NCBI GenBank assembly: GCA_033065855.1
Contig: JAVXUO010000638.1
Span: 1 to 64,000, forward strand
Length of the DNA stretch: 64,000 nucleotides
Direction: 5' to 3'
Source of the DNA: Escallonia rubra
Lineage: Eukaryota; Streptophyta; Magnoliopsida; Escalloniales; Escalloniaceae
Under the pieces are notes generated by a model. The model did not search any database. It worked only from the letters and a program-made list of their open reading frames with translations, and was not told the origin of the DNA. Of this stretch, positions 47,394 through 58,020 are shown in pieces. Within the stretch, counting starts at the first letter, position 1. The number at the start of each line of letters is the position of its first letter. The position numbers were made by a program, and so were the translations under genes.

Positions 47394-47407
47394 CTCCTAT
47401 ATATTTA
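47394..47407 (+). promoter_or_regulatory. Possible TATA box of ALMT
   Basis: CCTATATATTTATC lies about 135 bp upstream of the ALMT start codon, a suitable distance for a core promoter with a ~100-nt leader. Confidence 0.45.
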
Positions 47408-47536
47408 TCCCACTTAACATCCTACATCTCATGGGATGGCTGTGTACTAAATCCAAAGTGGTACTAACTCCCGTTACAAAAAAGTGGTACTGAATCCAAA
47501 AAAGAAGGGAAAAGAGTTCAAAGAAACATTTGAACC

Positions 47537-50240
47537 ATGAGCTCAACCATAATAGCTATACCAAATCAAGGTGAAGGTGCTCTCAACCAGAAGAAGAAGC
47601 TCCGATTTCCTCTTGTCTCTAATGTCTTTTCTATTGTAGAAAAGACTTGTAGTAAAGATCCGGATACCAGAAAATTTATTCATTGTGTCAAGGTCGGGAT
47701 TGCCTTGGTTTTGGTTTCACTTCTCTATCTCCTTGATCCACTCTTCAAGAAAGTTGGGGGAAACGCCATGTGGGCTATCATGACCGTGGTTGTGGCCTTT
47801 GAGTTCTTTGCAGGTCTTTTATCAATCAATGATACATTTTTAGCCAATCATCACACACACATTTTTCCCCTATAATATGTTTAGTATGTCTTAGTTTAAA
47901 ACATGCATGTATGTCAGGTGCTACACTAAGCAAGGGCGTAAACCGAGGAGTTGGGACAATATTAGGTGGTGGGTTGGGATGTCTGGTGGCAATCTTAGCT
48001 GATGAAATTGGAGGGATTGGCCATGCCATTGCTGTTGCCACTTCCGTATTTATCTTTGGTAAGTCAAAGCTCAGGTACAATACTGAGGTCCTCCTATTTT
48101 CCTTCTAGTTACCATCTGATTCTTAGTAAGCTATGATTTGGTGGTGAAATGTTACAAACATGGCACTGTCTAACTATTCAAGTAATTAAATGCTCATTCC
48201 CAGTTATGTTTTTATCAAGGCCATAGATGAGAATTTTGTTGAATATATTTATCCTCTTATCATGCATGAGTGAGAACAAAATGATATAAAGTTTTGTCAT
48301 CTTATCGTACGTTGACTCTAGCAATACGCATGTATCATGAGAAAAATGCTATCAAGAAAGTGTATCTAAAAGCTGTTAATATGAATAGGAGCTGCTGCAA
48401 CATATTCTCGCTTCGTTCCAAGTGTAAAGAAAAAGTACGACTATGGGGTCATGATCTTCATCCTTACCTTCAGTCTGGTTGTGGTATCTGGTTTACGCGC
48501 TGGTACAGTCATGAAATTAGCCCGTGAGCGCCTCTTAACAATTGGCATGGGTTTTGCGGTCTGTATCTTCACCAATCTGCTGATCTTTCCCATGTGGGCT
48601 AGTGATGAACTTCATAGGACAACAGCTTTCAAGTTTGAAAATCTTGCTCGCAGTGTTGAAGGTGAGTCACCACTAGAAGAAAATAAGTGTCATCTGAATT
48701 TTTGTCTTGTATATCAAAGATGCAATGACGTGATAGATGTGTATCTAGCCCACATCTATCACATCATTGCATCTTTGATATACAAGACAAAAATTCAGCC
48801 CACATAGTTCTTTCTTTCTACTTGATTTTGAGTAGAAAGAACTATGTCAGCCAAGCGCTAATATTGTCAGCATTTGCAATTCAATGTTACACTCAAAATC
48901 AAGTAGAAAGAACTATGTCAACTTATATGTTTAATGTGTAGGATGCTTGGAGGAATACTTTGCACTAGTCGGTGAAAAGGAAATCCAGCCAAGCGCTAAT
49001 ATTGTCAGCATTTGCAGTTCAATGTTACACTCAAAATCAAATGAAGAGTCGCAGGTATACTACTTAGTCCTGTCAACTCATGCTACTGATAAAGATGGCT
49101 CTTATAAGCTAACTGATAGAAAGTTCTCACCACCAGGGAACTAAATTAAGCTCTCCAATCTGTTTTAACTATGATTATTTGCAAAATGTAGTGCTACAAA
49201 TTGCGGGACACACAGGTAAGCCACTACACATGGTAGAAGATATTCATTACCAGTAACTATAGAAATGTTTGCGCTTACCAAGAGAAAAAGAAGAACAAAG
49301 GGTCACTCAAACTCACTCACTTATATGAGGAGGACATGAAGAAAACTTGAAGAGAACACACAAAATACCTTAAAAGTTTTGTCTCATAGTTCTTTCACTT
49401 ACACTTGCACTATTCTTACACCTTTTTATAGTGCTTCTAGGTAACTCGTAGTTATGTAATTAAGCTACCACTAACCCACTTTGCATAAACATATTAGCCC
49501 ACTACTTGCACTAAGCACATATCAATAATGCACTTGTAACGTATGTACCACTAACATGCCATATTCAATAACCACTCTAAAGATTTAAATCAAGTTTATT
49601 TTCCAACATGATAGAAATGTTTGCCTGACATCGAATGCCAATCATTCCTCTCATCTATGTATTTCAGGCGAATTTTGCCATGTGGGAACCATGGCATGGA
49701 AAATTTGGGTTGTCTTATCCGTGGGAGAAATATCTACAGATAGGAGAGGTTACCAGAGAGCTGGCTTCAACAATTCTTTCATTGAAAGGGTGCCTCCAGT
49801 CGTCTAGACAAGTATGGCATTCTCATCTTAAGCCAATCGATTTTTAACAATCATTAATGTTATTTTTCTTACACAATTTACTGTACAACCATCCATAAAT
49901 TGAATGTTATCATCAGCCCTCACCGACGTTAAGACAGTCGATCAAACAGCCATGTGAAATTGCCGGGTTATATCTAGCATCGATTCTGAGAGAGCTTGGA
50001 CAGAGCATTGAGGAAATGAAAAAGTGCAGGGCTAAGGTCTTGATAGTCCCACACTTGCATACCATGAAGGCAGAGCTGAGCAGTGTTACGTCTCATTCCC
50101 TGCTAGAAGGATCAGAGAATGGTGAAGGACTTGCTATGGCCGGCTTTTTGTTCCTATTGACGGGGACTGTTGAAAAGGTGGAAGTATTAGCAAAAGAGGT
50201 GGAAGAACTAGGAGAAATTGCTGGATTTAAAACGAAATAG
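47537..50240 (+). CDS. Aluminium-activated malate transporter (ALMT) family anion channel, 6 exons
   Basis: Plant-specific anion channel that exports malate or other anions across the plasma membrane or tonoplast. Modelled exons: 47537-47813, 47918-48058, 48389-48661, 48942-49054, 49668-49811, 49917-50240; all GT-AG and in phase, 423 aa. Six hydrophobic segments fall in the N-terminal half, e.g. VKVGIALVLVSLLYLLDPLF, AMWAIMTVVVAFEF, VMIFILTFSLVVVSG and GMGFAVCIFTNLLIFPMW. Family signatures seen are NAMWAIMTVVVAFEF, KKKYDYGVMIFILTF and the WEP motif (FAMWEPWHGKF). The protein stops soon after the conserved C-terminal helix (EVEELGEIAGFKTK) and lacks the long tail of AtALMT1-like proteins. Intron 3 carries foldbacks and a partial copy of exon 4. 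A TATA-like sequence lies near 47394. Which anion it carries cannot be told from sequence. Confidence 0.9.
48694..48798. repeat. 48-bp-arm inverted repeat in ALMT intron 3
   Basis: The left arm 48694-48741 and right arm 48751-48798 are reverse complements over 48 bp with one mismatch, separated by a 9-nt spacer. In RNA this would form a long stable hairpin in intron 3 close to its donor. No TIR family was recognised. Confidence 0.95.
48802..48847. repeat. Second inverted repeat in ALMT intron 3
   Basis: ACATAGTTCTTTCTTTCTACT (left) pairs with AGTAGAAAGAACTATGT (right, 48831-48847), with an extra TTCT in the left arm. AGTAGAAAGAACTATGTCA recurs again at about 48902-48920. Confidence 0.9.
48846..48905 (+). 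repeat. Direct partial copy of ALMT exon 4 inside intron 3
   Basis: The block from CAGCCAAGCGCTAATATTG to TTACACTCAAAATCAA in intron 3 repeats exon 4 sequence at about 48986-49040 with only one visible substitution (GCAATTC against GCAGTTC). It lacks the exon's 5' acceptor and is presumably spliced out with the intron. Confidence 0.92.
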
Positions 50241-50848
50241 CTGGCCATTTTTTAGCTGCAAGCATTGGGTGCTGTGTTTATATCCCTTCTAGCCACTTCT
50301 TGCCCTGGTAGCAAATATATATATATATTTACATGTAAACTAATATTGGTGTTCATATGAGAAAAGCATGTCCCCTAACCCCACAAACCATCAAAGGCCA
50401 GACGCATATGATGTAGGTTGATGTCTCATGTCAGACCAAAAACATATTTGTACAGCTTATAAAGGTGAGCGTATTGCCATTTTCACTAATTAAAATGCCA
50501 AGAGATTGACTCCTATCCCATAAACACTAAAAGGTTTTTCGTTCCAGACTCAAAACTGTTTTGTAGTACTAATAGCATCGCTCCTAATTGTTGCAACAGT
50601 CCTCTTTCCCTGTTACCATTGACAAAGTTTTAGCTGAGAGATCCCATACTCAACACAACAAGACACTGATTCAAGTCATAATCAGTGATAAATAGTTGGA
50701 TCACATAGGAATAACCAACATAGGAATATTCAAAGGCAGTAATAAACAAGCAAGCAGGACAAAAATTTGACTATATTGCTAAAACTGGTGGAGAAACCAA
50801 TTGATTGAAGACCTATTCACAGATCATATCAAAAAGTGAGACAGAAAC
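50241..50848. other. Spacer between ALMT and first Gnk2-like gene
   Basis: Probable ALMT 3' UTR followed by the promoter of the downstream gene. It includes a short TA run near 50317-50328. No other coding region seen. Confidence 0.4.
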
Positions 50849-51262
50849 ATGGGTCTTCTCCCAAAGATGACAGTGCTTGTAGCAATGTTGCTTATTGCTT
50901 TTCTGGGGGGATTCAGTGTTGTCAGAAGTGATCCCAACACTAATGTGACAAACGTGCTGTGCAACGGTGATGTGTATGCCAACGACGACCCTTTTGCAAT
51001 CAGTCTAGCTTACGTTGTTGCGGAATTAGAGAGTGTCACTTCCTCGCGCCAAGGTTATGACTCTCGCAACATTTCTCCTTACCCCAATGCCTTTGCCTAT
51101 GGTCACGCTGCTTGCAACCAAAATCTAACGAGTTCAGATTGCACCACCTGTCTCGGTGCTGCTAAAACCGCCATGTTTTCTAGTTGCGACAACCGAATTG
51201 GGGCTCGATCTGTGCTCGTTGATTGCACAATTAGGTATGAACAGTACCCCTTTGATGATTGA
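50849..51262 (+). CDS. Secreted Gnk2-homologous (DUF26) single-domain protein, copy 1
   Basis: Small secreted protein of the ginkbilobin-2 type, some of which bind mannose and inhibit fungi. It is intronless, 137 aa. A signal peptide covers roughly residues 1-27 (LVAMLLIAFLGGFSVVRS, cut near RSDP). The mature part has one DUF26 domain with the C-X8-C-X2-C signature (CNQNLTSSDCTTC) and flanking cysteines in VLCNGD, SSCDNR and LVDCTI. The three Gnk2 mannose-contacting residues appear conserved: Asn after the first Cys, Arg in IGARS and Glu in RYEQ. There is no transmembrane or kinase part, so it is not a CRK. It lies directly downstream of ALMT in the same orientation, an arrangement repeated twice more. 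It differs clearly from copies 2 and 3. Confidence 0.9.
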   Translation: MGLLPKMTVLVAMLLIAFLGGFSVVRSDPNTNVTNVLCNGDVYANDDPFAISLAYVVAELESVTSSRQGYDSRNISPYPNAFAYGHAACNQNLTSSDCTTCLGAAKTAMFSSCDNRIGARSVLVDCTIRYEQYPFDD

Positions 51263-52837
51263 AGAGTTGAAAGGGTGTTCAATGCGTGTAATTCATCCCT
51301 AGTTTGCTAGCAACCTTTTCCTATTAATTTCATCATCGCTTGCTGCATTTAGGTTTTGGAGAAATATCTTGTTTTCTGCAAGGAATCTAGATTATCACAT
51401 CATTGGTATTGATAGTAGGGTTCTGTTCCTTTCTTTCTTGTCAACCATTACGAGTGATTTAAAATTTTCAATTTTTACGTTATGTGTGATGCACAGATTG
51501 TTGGTTGTCAATAATGAATCTACGACATAGTTTCGGGAAATTAACAGGGGGAAGAAACATGGATTGTTTAATAATTCCAGAAGCGACCGATCCGGATCAA
51601 AATGAAGAAATCTCGTTCTTGTTCAAAAGGCCATATATACCAATGAGAAGCAGATTGTTCGGCTGGCGTACCTCGGGTCTCAGTTGTCATCAATCATTCA
51701 TATCTCTGTCTCCGAGTACAGTATTCCATTTAGCTCTAGGGGGCACGAATATACCTGCACAGTAACGTATCCATAAGAACAAACACATACGAACTTTACA
51801 TATTCCAATCTGCCCAAAACTTATATATATATATATATATATGCGAGACGATCCCTTGTCACCACGGGTAACTTAAACCAAGTTATCATGGCCGTTCATC
51901 TATGACTGATGGAGAGACTGGTCATTTTTTTTTAGAACTTTTCATCGTCCGCCATATAATGGAGTGAAAGTGTGGCGGATGACGAAGTTCACTTAAAGAA
52001 AAACAACAGATCTGAGTTGCCCACGGCAATAATGTGAACGATCAGACTTCTCATCAGTAACTCAACCTGAAGTTGACGGCGCTGTTATTTTTGCAGCTCC
52101 CTTATAAATATATCCAACTTGATTAGCTGAAATATAGTCATACACGCTAGGGTGTTGCTTTCTCGGGAAAAAGTTCATTCCGCACTTCTTTTACTCCGTA
52201 TGATTTATCTGCATTAAAAACAACCACATCAGTCTCTGTGTGAGTCCTTGATACCCTAGAGCTGGTTCTAGGATTATGAACACCGAACTGGGGCCTGTAA
52301 CGACAAGCAACAACCATCACAGAACTTGAAACAATCTCCTCCTGTTTCTGATTACAAGGTCTCAGTACTAGCACGAAAATTTAGTTTCGGGAATTCCTGT
52401 GGGTAATCATACCGTTAGGCCTTCTCGTCTCTGCATGTTTGGTGGCCAACGTTCCCGAATTGGGGTGTAACAGATGAACGAGATTTGTACAAAAGAAAAG
52501 AAAAAGAAAAAATTGTGACAGTTGCACTTTATCAACCTCAACAGAAATATGTTTCATCGACCCTCAGCGTACTTTGAGAAATCGAGCTTATAAACTGCTC
52601 GTGAAGTTGGGAAAAACAACATTAATTCAATAAAACCAATGACATCCTCAGCCAAAACCAGCCCAAACAATTGATCCTCCTACGGAGACAGCAATAGTCA
52701 AAGACTGAAAGAGTACATTCCGACCTGTCTTGACGTATACAAAGCACGGGAGGATGCAGTTTTTCCATTCATGCAAAGAACTGCTACAATCAGCTAACGC
52801 AATCTGAGAAGTGCTATTTACGAAGCATATCTAAACA
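51263..52837. other. Spacer between Gnk2-like copy 1 and ALMT relic 1
   Basis: Contains an (AT)n microsatellite at 51822-51842 and AT-rich sequence. An open stretch at 51505-51765 (+) and one at 52147-52374 (-) have somewhat protein-like composition, but neither has a recognisable motif or splice partners, so I do not call them genes. Confidence 0.4.
51822..51842. repeat. (AT)n microsatellite
   Basis: About 10 AT units in intergenic sequence. Confidence 0.9.
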
Positions 52838-53598
52838 ATATGAAAGTGAATAGGTGTTGTTGCAACGTATTTCTCGGTTTGTTCAAAGCATAAAATGGAA
52901 ACATGACTAAGGAACCATGATCATCATCCTTACCTTCAATCTGGTTGTGGTATCTGGTTTACGTGCTGCTACAGTCGTGGAATTAGCCCGTGACCGTATG
53001 CCAACAATTGACATGAGTTTCGTCTTCTGTATAATTCATCAATCTGCTGATATATCCCATATGGGCTGGTCATGAACTTCACAGCACAGCAGCCTGTAAG
53101 TTTGAAATGCTTGCTCTTGCTCGCTGTATTCAAGGTGAGTTGAATTAACAATTGAAAGAACTACGTCATTAATCAATGACATTTCAGTTGCTGTAGAGAA
53201 TGGTGAACAATTTACTGAAAAAGATAAAGTTCTTAAGATTGTACTCACCACTCAAGCAGCTAGAAAGTAGCATAAATAACTTATGTCGTTATTGTGTAGG
53301 ATGCTTGGAGGTATACTTCACAATGGTGAGTGACAAGGAAAACCAGCCAAGCAAGTCAGCTTTACACTCAAAATCGTGTGAAGCATCACAATGGTACTAC
53401 TTAGATCTGTCAACTCCTCCTATTGGCAATCGAATGAAGAGTCACTTTGTCTCTAGCAGTCTTGATTGTACTAATTGATGGTGGAGGCCTAGCTACTGGA
53501 AGCTTTTTGTTCCTATTGAGGTGATGGTTGAAAAGGTGGAAATCTTAGCAAAAGAGGTGGAAGAACTAGGAGAGATTGCCGGATTTCAAACTAAATAG
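52838..53598 (+). pseudogene. ALMT pseudogene 1 (relics of exons 3, 4 and 6)
   Basis: About 52850-53135 is recognisably ALMT exon 3 (matching CTTACCTTCA(G/A)TCTGGTTGTGG and the following GGTTTACG(C/T)GCTG), with frame-disrupting changes. 53301-53395 matches exon 4 (GATGCTTGGAGG), with a deletion in the middle. 53484-53598 matches the last ~115 bp of exon 6 up to the stop. Exons 1, 2 and 5 are absent. The frame cannot be read through, so it is a decayed duplicate of the ALMT at 47537. Confidence 0.88.
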
Positions 53599-54857
53599 CC
53601 GGTCAATTTTGAGCTGCAAGCCCTTTGGTGCTGTTTATACCCAGGCCTGATAAAAGTGCTCATATATAAAACAATCCATACAAGAAAAACCACATTCCAT
53701 GCCAACAAAAAAAGTGAACTACAAGAAATAGGGCAATGCAATCTACTGCATTTGGCTACAACAAAAATAACAGAACCTTTCATGGTAAAAGCTGACCTAC
53801 TGCTATGCTGCTTCAAGAGATTAAATTTGTGTTGATAGCTCAAGTCCTTAAATGGAGAACTACCCAACGAGTATCAATAGTTGGCAACTGTGTAAGGTTT
53901 GGGGCATCCCGGAAACTAAACCAAGCTGAAAGCAGTAAATCTGGTTTTGATGAGGCTGTTATACCACTTCTGTTATTAGATTGGCTTGCCTAAAAAATAA
54001 AAACATGCTGTGGGACAAGGTCAGACCAGTCCCTTGTTAGTAACTTAGAGTAATAAAAGAATAACTTCTCTCCAGTGCTAAGGCATATCACAAAAAGATG
54101 CAAGTACTTCCTATTTACCAATTGGAAACTCCAATTACTGACAAGTGCCAAGTATTCTCTAAGTTGGACACTATGATCGTATGCTTCGTGCTGACAGTCA
54201 TACCTTCTTGTCTGCACCTTTAACTTGGACACTAATTTGGACCAACTGCAGGGAACAATCTATTCTAGCTAAATGAATGGTTTTTCATTCTTGTTTTCAA
54301 TCTTCTCCGACGATGAGATTAACAAGAATAAACCATTTCCATCCATCCAAATTTATTGACAAGGGAGATGCATGGGAGTCAGGTAATGTGGTATGGGCAT
54401 ATGACATAACAGCCATCAGGTTCCACACGCCCATTTATAGAGTTCTCTGTGACACAACTTTGCCACCTGAATAGATGTTACTTTTTATCCAACTCCAACA
54501 TTCGCATGCAAAAACAGTTATAGACATCAGACAATTCATTAGATCTTCCAGAAGTACATCAATATTAGAGATTGATTGGATTGTTCCTGACTACTACTTG
54601 CATCAGTATGAATTGTCCCCTTTGTTTGTTACCTTCGACTGAGATCACATAAAAACAAGGCTATCCAAAGTAGCCGAACAACCAGCATAGGGACAGTCAA
54701 TTGTAGTAATAAGACAGGCAAGAAGGACAAAGATTGGATTACGTTGTGAACACTGGTGAAAAAACCAATAGATTGAGGACCTATTCACAACTTCTATTTA
54801 GAGTCATAACTCTCCTGAGTGGAAAGCAAGAAGAAGAGACGAGAGTCACACTGAAGA
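53599..54857. other. Spacer upstream of Gnk2-like copy 2
   Basis: Non-coding spacer that matches 56918-58020 with indels. It holds the promoter of copy 2; the position matching copy 3's TATA box reads TCTATTTAGAG here. Confidence 0.5.
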
Positions 54858-55271
54858 ATGGGTCTTCTCCAAAAGATGACAGTCATTTTGCCTGCATTCC
54901 TTATTGCATTTCTGGTCACACTCAGTGTTGTTAGAAGTGATCCAAACACCAACGTTATGATGGTTATGTGCAACCCCAATGTGTATGCCAATGACGACCC
55001 TTTTACAAATAGTCTTGCATATGTTATTGCAGAACTAGAGACTGTCACACCCAACCGCCAAGGTTATGATTTGCGCAACGTTTCTCCTTACCCCACTTCC
55101 CTTGCCTACGGTCATGCTTCTTGTAACCAAAATCTTGCAGCTTCAGATTGCACCCTCTGTCTCGTTGCAGCTAAAACCACCATGTCTTCTTATTGTAACA
55201 ACCGGATTGGGGCTCGGTCAGTCCTCGCTGATTGTTTGATTAGGTACGAACAGTACTCTTTCGATGATTGA
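54858..55271 (+). CDS. Secreted Gnk2-homologous (DUF26) protein, copy 2
   Basis: Intronless, 137 aa, with signal peptide (TVILPAFLIAFLVTLSVVRS) and one DUF26 domain. The signature is CNQNLAASDCTLC with flanking cysteines in VMCNPN, SYCNNR and LADCLI. Asn, Arg (IGARS) and Glu (RYEQ) of the Gnk2 sugar site are present. The product differs from copy 3 by two residues (Leu/Ile in the signal peptide and Asp/Asn at position 136), and the two genes by about eight bases. This indicates a recent duplication or gene conversion. It follows ALMT pseudogene 1 and is followed by ALMT pseudogene 2. Confidence 0.9.
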   Translation: MGLLQKMTVILPAFLIAFLVTLSVVRSDPNTNVMMVMCNPNVYANDDPFTNSLAYVIAELETVTPNRQGYDLRNVSPYPTSLAYGHASCNQNLAASDCTLCLVAAKTTMSSYCNNRIGARSVLADCLIRYEQYSFDD

Positions 55272-56340
55272 ATTGGTATCCCTCAGTTAAAAGGGTTTAT
55301 GATAAGTGTGTTATCAAAACCAAATTTGTTACCAATCTCACCTGCATTAGTCTTTTCATCTTTCCATTCGTTTATTGATACAAAAACTTGTTATCTGGAA
55401 GCAGTTAGCAGATCATTTCATATAGCAGCAAGGTCTGTATTCACTTTGTACTAATAATAACCGTGTTCCTTTACTCTTAATATAAGTTCTTGAATGATTT
55501 GTGATTGTTACTGATACTGTGATGTATAACATGCACATATGTATGATCTGGTGTAATGAGTCTCTAGTAAAGAACACATACCACTGAGACGAAGAATGTT
55601 CAGTGGCATATCATTGCTATCATATCTTTCTCATGGTACCCAGATGCATACAATGATATACACAGTTTTATTTAGAATTGATGCGATTGTTGAGGTACCG
55701 GATAGGCCATTGCAGAAATTAATTTATGCACTCCCAAAATTGCTCCAAGAGTGTCGGCTAAAAATAGCTTACTTACTTGAACCACACTTTTAGGTCACTC
55801 AAGGGTTTATAAGGGTCGCTAAAACCACTTTTTGCGAAGAAAGTGCTTGAACTTAGCAAAAAAGGTGTGGATCTACTCCCACCAAAGATACTGTAAATAG
55901 CACATTGCTCCCTACCTGTACTTTGCAGGCAAACATTTTACAGAATGTCCATAAGGTGGGAAAAGAAGAACATCATTGTCCCTCCTATATATTTAAAATT
56001 CATGCAAGACAGAGAAGAGGTGCTAAAAGCTATTTACTAAACAAATTTTGTTGGAATGATAAGAAGAATAGAGTGCCTCAAGCAAATGTTTGGGGGCAAA
56101 TATTCTGAACTCAGTAGTATAACAACGCAAGTAAGAGTGGCAATGACATTCCAGCCTTTACTCAGCCGCATATAGCCAATGTCAATGACATTCCAGGAAT
56201 ATTACATAGTGGAGTACTTCCTTTCCCTACTTTCTTTTCATACTAACGAAAGCCTCTGTGTGCGTGTGCGTGTGTGTGCGGGTGGGTGGGTGTTTGCCTC
56301 TCCTGCCAACCATCAAAAACCAAAAAAAAAAAAAGGAGGA
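55272..56340. other. Spacer between Gnk2-like copy 2 and ALMT relic 2
   Basis: Non-coding sequence matching 58435-59640 downstream of copy 3, including the shared phrase GTGTCGGCTAAAAATA. It contains a short GTGCGTGTG run near 56260. No gene seen. Confidence 0.5.
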
Positions 56341-56917
56341 ATTGTAAATTTTGCAATGTCAGAACCATGGCAATAGAGAAAAAAATATCTACAGATAGGA
56401 AAGGCTATTAGATAACTGGCTTCAGCAATTTTTTCCTTGAAAGGGTGCCTTCAATCGCCAGGTTTGGCATAATCATCTTGAGCCAATCTGGTTTTACATC
56501 TGATCTCTAGCGGTCTTATGTAATTATTCTGACAAGTTAAAACACATTCATAAACCTAATCGCTTGAATGTACTAATTGTCATCAGCCGTTATCGACTTC
56601 AATATAGTCGATCAAAAAGCCATGTGAAATTGCCGGATTATCACTGATTCACACCATGCGCTGAGAGCGCTTGTACAGAGTATCATGGAGATGAAGAAGT
56701 GCAGGGCTAAGGTCTTGAATCTTGATAATCCCACATCTGCATTCCATGAAAGTAGAGCCGAGCAGAGTTATGTCACCTCTACTGTCAGGAGGATCAGAGA
56801 ATGGTGGAGGACTAGCTACTGTTTCTTGTTCCTACTGAGGAGATGGTTGAAAAGGTGGAAGTCTTAGCAAAAGAGGTGGAAGAACTAGGAGAGAATGCTG
56901 GATTTCAAACTAATTAG
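56341..56917 (+). pseudogene. ALMT pseudogene 2 (relics of exons 5 and 6)
   Basis: About 56347-56465 matches ALMT exon 5 (AATTTTGCAATGTCAGAACC against the intact AATTTTGCCATGTGGGAACC), with stops and indels. 56587-56917 matches exon 6 from the acceptor (CATCAGCC) to the stop, with several indels. Exons 1-4 are missing. It is more complete in exon 6 than pseudogene 1, so each relic preserves different parts. Confidence 0.88.
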
Positions 56918-58020
56918 CTAGTCAGTTTTGAGCTGCAAGCCCTCTTTGGTGCTGCATATATCTTGGCCTGATAGAAGATCACATATGTAAAACAATTCAC
57001 CCAAGAAAAAACACTTTCCCTGCCAACCAAAGAAGTGAAGAACAATAATTTGGCTACAAACATATGATCGGAATTTCTTAATTGCCTGAGTAAGGAAATC
57101 GTCTATGGCTATGCAATCTACTGCATTTGGCTACAAAGAAAATAACCGAATCTTTCGTGATAAAAGCTGACCTACTGCTATGCTGTTTCAAGAGATTAAA
57201 TTTATGTTGATAGCTGAAGTCCTTCAATGGAGTAACTATCCAACAAGTATCAGTAGTTAGCAACTGTGTAACTGTGTAAGGTTTGGGGCAACCGAGTTGA
57301 AAGCAATAAATCCTGCTTTGATGAGCTTGTTATACCACTTCTATTCTTAGATTGCTTTACCTAACAAATAAGAACACGTACTGTGGGTTAATGTACCATG
57401 CTAGACATGGTCAGACCAGTCCCATATGGTCTTTCCTAGCTAAAGAGGAATGAATAAACCTCTTCCATCCATCCAAATTCATTGACAAGGGAGATGCATG
57501 GGAGTCGCATTATGTAATATGGGCATGTGACATACCAGCTATCAGGTTCCACACCATATTAAATATCCTCCGTTTGTAGTGTTCTCGTAAAACATGAAGT
57601 CCAACAATCATTCTGTGACACAACTTTACCACCTGACGAGATGTTACTAATTTATCCAATTCTACCATTTGCATGCAAAAACTGTTACAGACATCACATT
57701 CCATTAGATCTTCCAGGAGTACATCAATAGAGATTGATTGGATTTTTCCTGACTACTACTGGCATCAGTCCTGAATTCTCCCCTTTGTTTGTTACCTTAG
57801 ACTGAAATCACATAAAAACAAGGCTATCCAAAGTAGCCGAACAACCGGCATAGGGACAGTCAACTATAGTAATAAGACAGGCAAGAAGGACAAAGATCGG
57901 ATTACGTTGTGAACACTGGTGAGAAACCCAATAGATCGAGGACCTATTCACAACTTATATATAAAGAGTCATAACTCTCCTGAGTGGAAAGCAAGAAGAA
58001 GAGAAGAGTCACGCTGAAGA
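56918..58020. other. Spacer and promoter of Gnk2-like copy 3
   Basis: Matches 53599-54857. A good TATA box lies at its end (57956-57965). No coding region seen. Confidence 0.5.
57956..57965 (+). promoter_or_regulatory. TATA box of Gnk2-like copy 3
   Basis: TATATATAAA lies 56 nt before the start codon. Copy 2 has CTATTTAGAG at the same place, so the otherwise near-identical promoters differ at this core site. Confidence 0.7.

Larger units (their letters stand above)
38175..47536. other. Long intergenic region between TT8 and ALMT
   Basis: These 9.4 kb hold the probable TT8 leader and promoter (38175-39000), a MITE-like element (41869-42226), microsatellites near 42500, 42752 and 43686, and two orphan exon-like stretches (44346-44443 and 45811-46342). 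Most of the rest (39000-41800, 43000-44300, 44450-45800, 46350-47390) is AT-rich sequence in which I see no gene. Open frames there lack motifs. Confidence 0.5.

Noticed and set aside
51505-51765. 86-codon plus-strand frame with protein-like composition
   Set aside because: I considered an organellar insertion or gene fragment, but could not match it to any family and found no splice signals in phase.
52147-52374. 75-codon minus-strand frame
   Set aside because: It has no recognisable motif or partner exon, so it is not supported as a gene.
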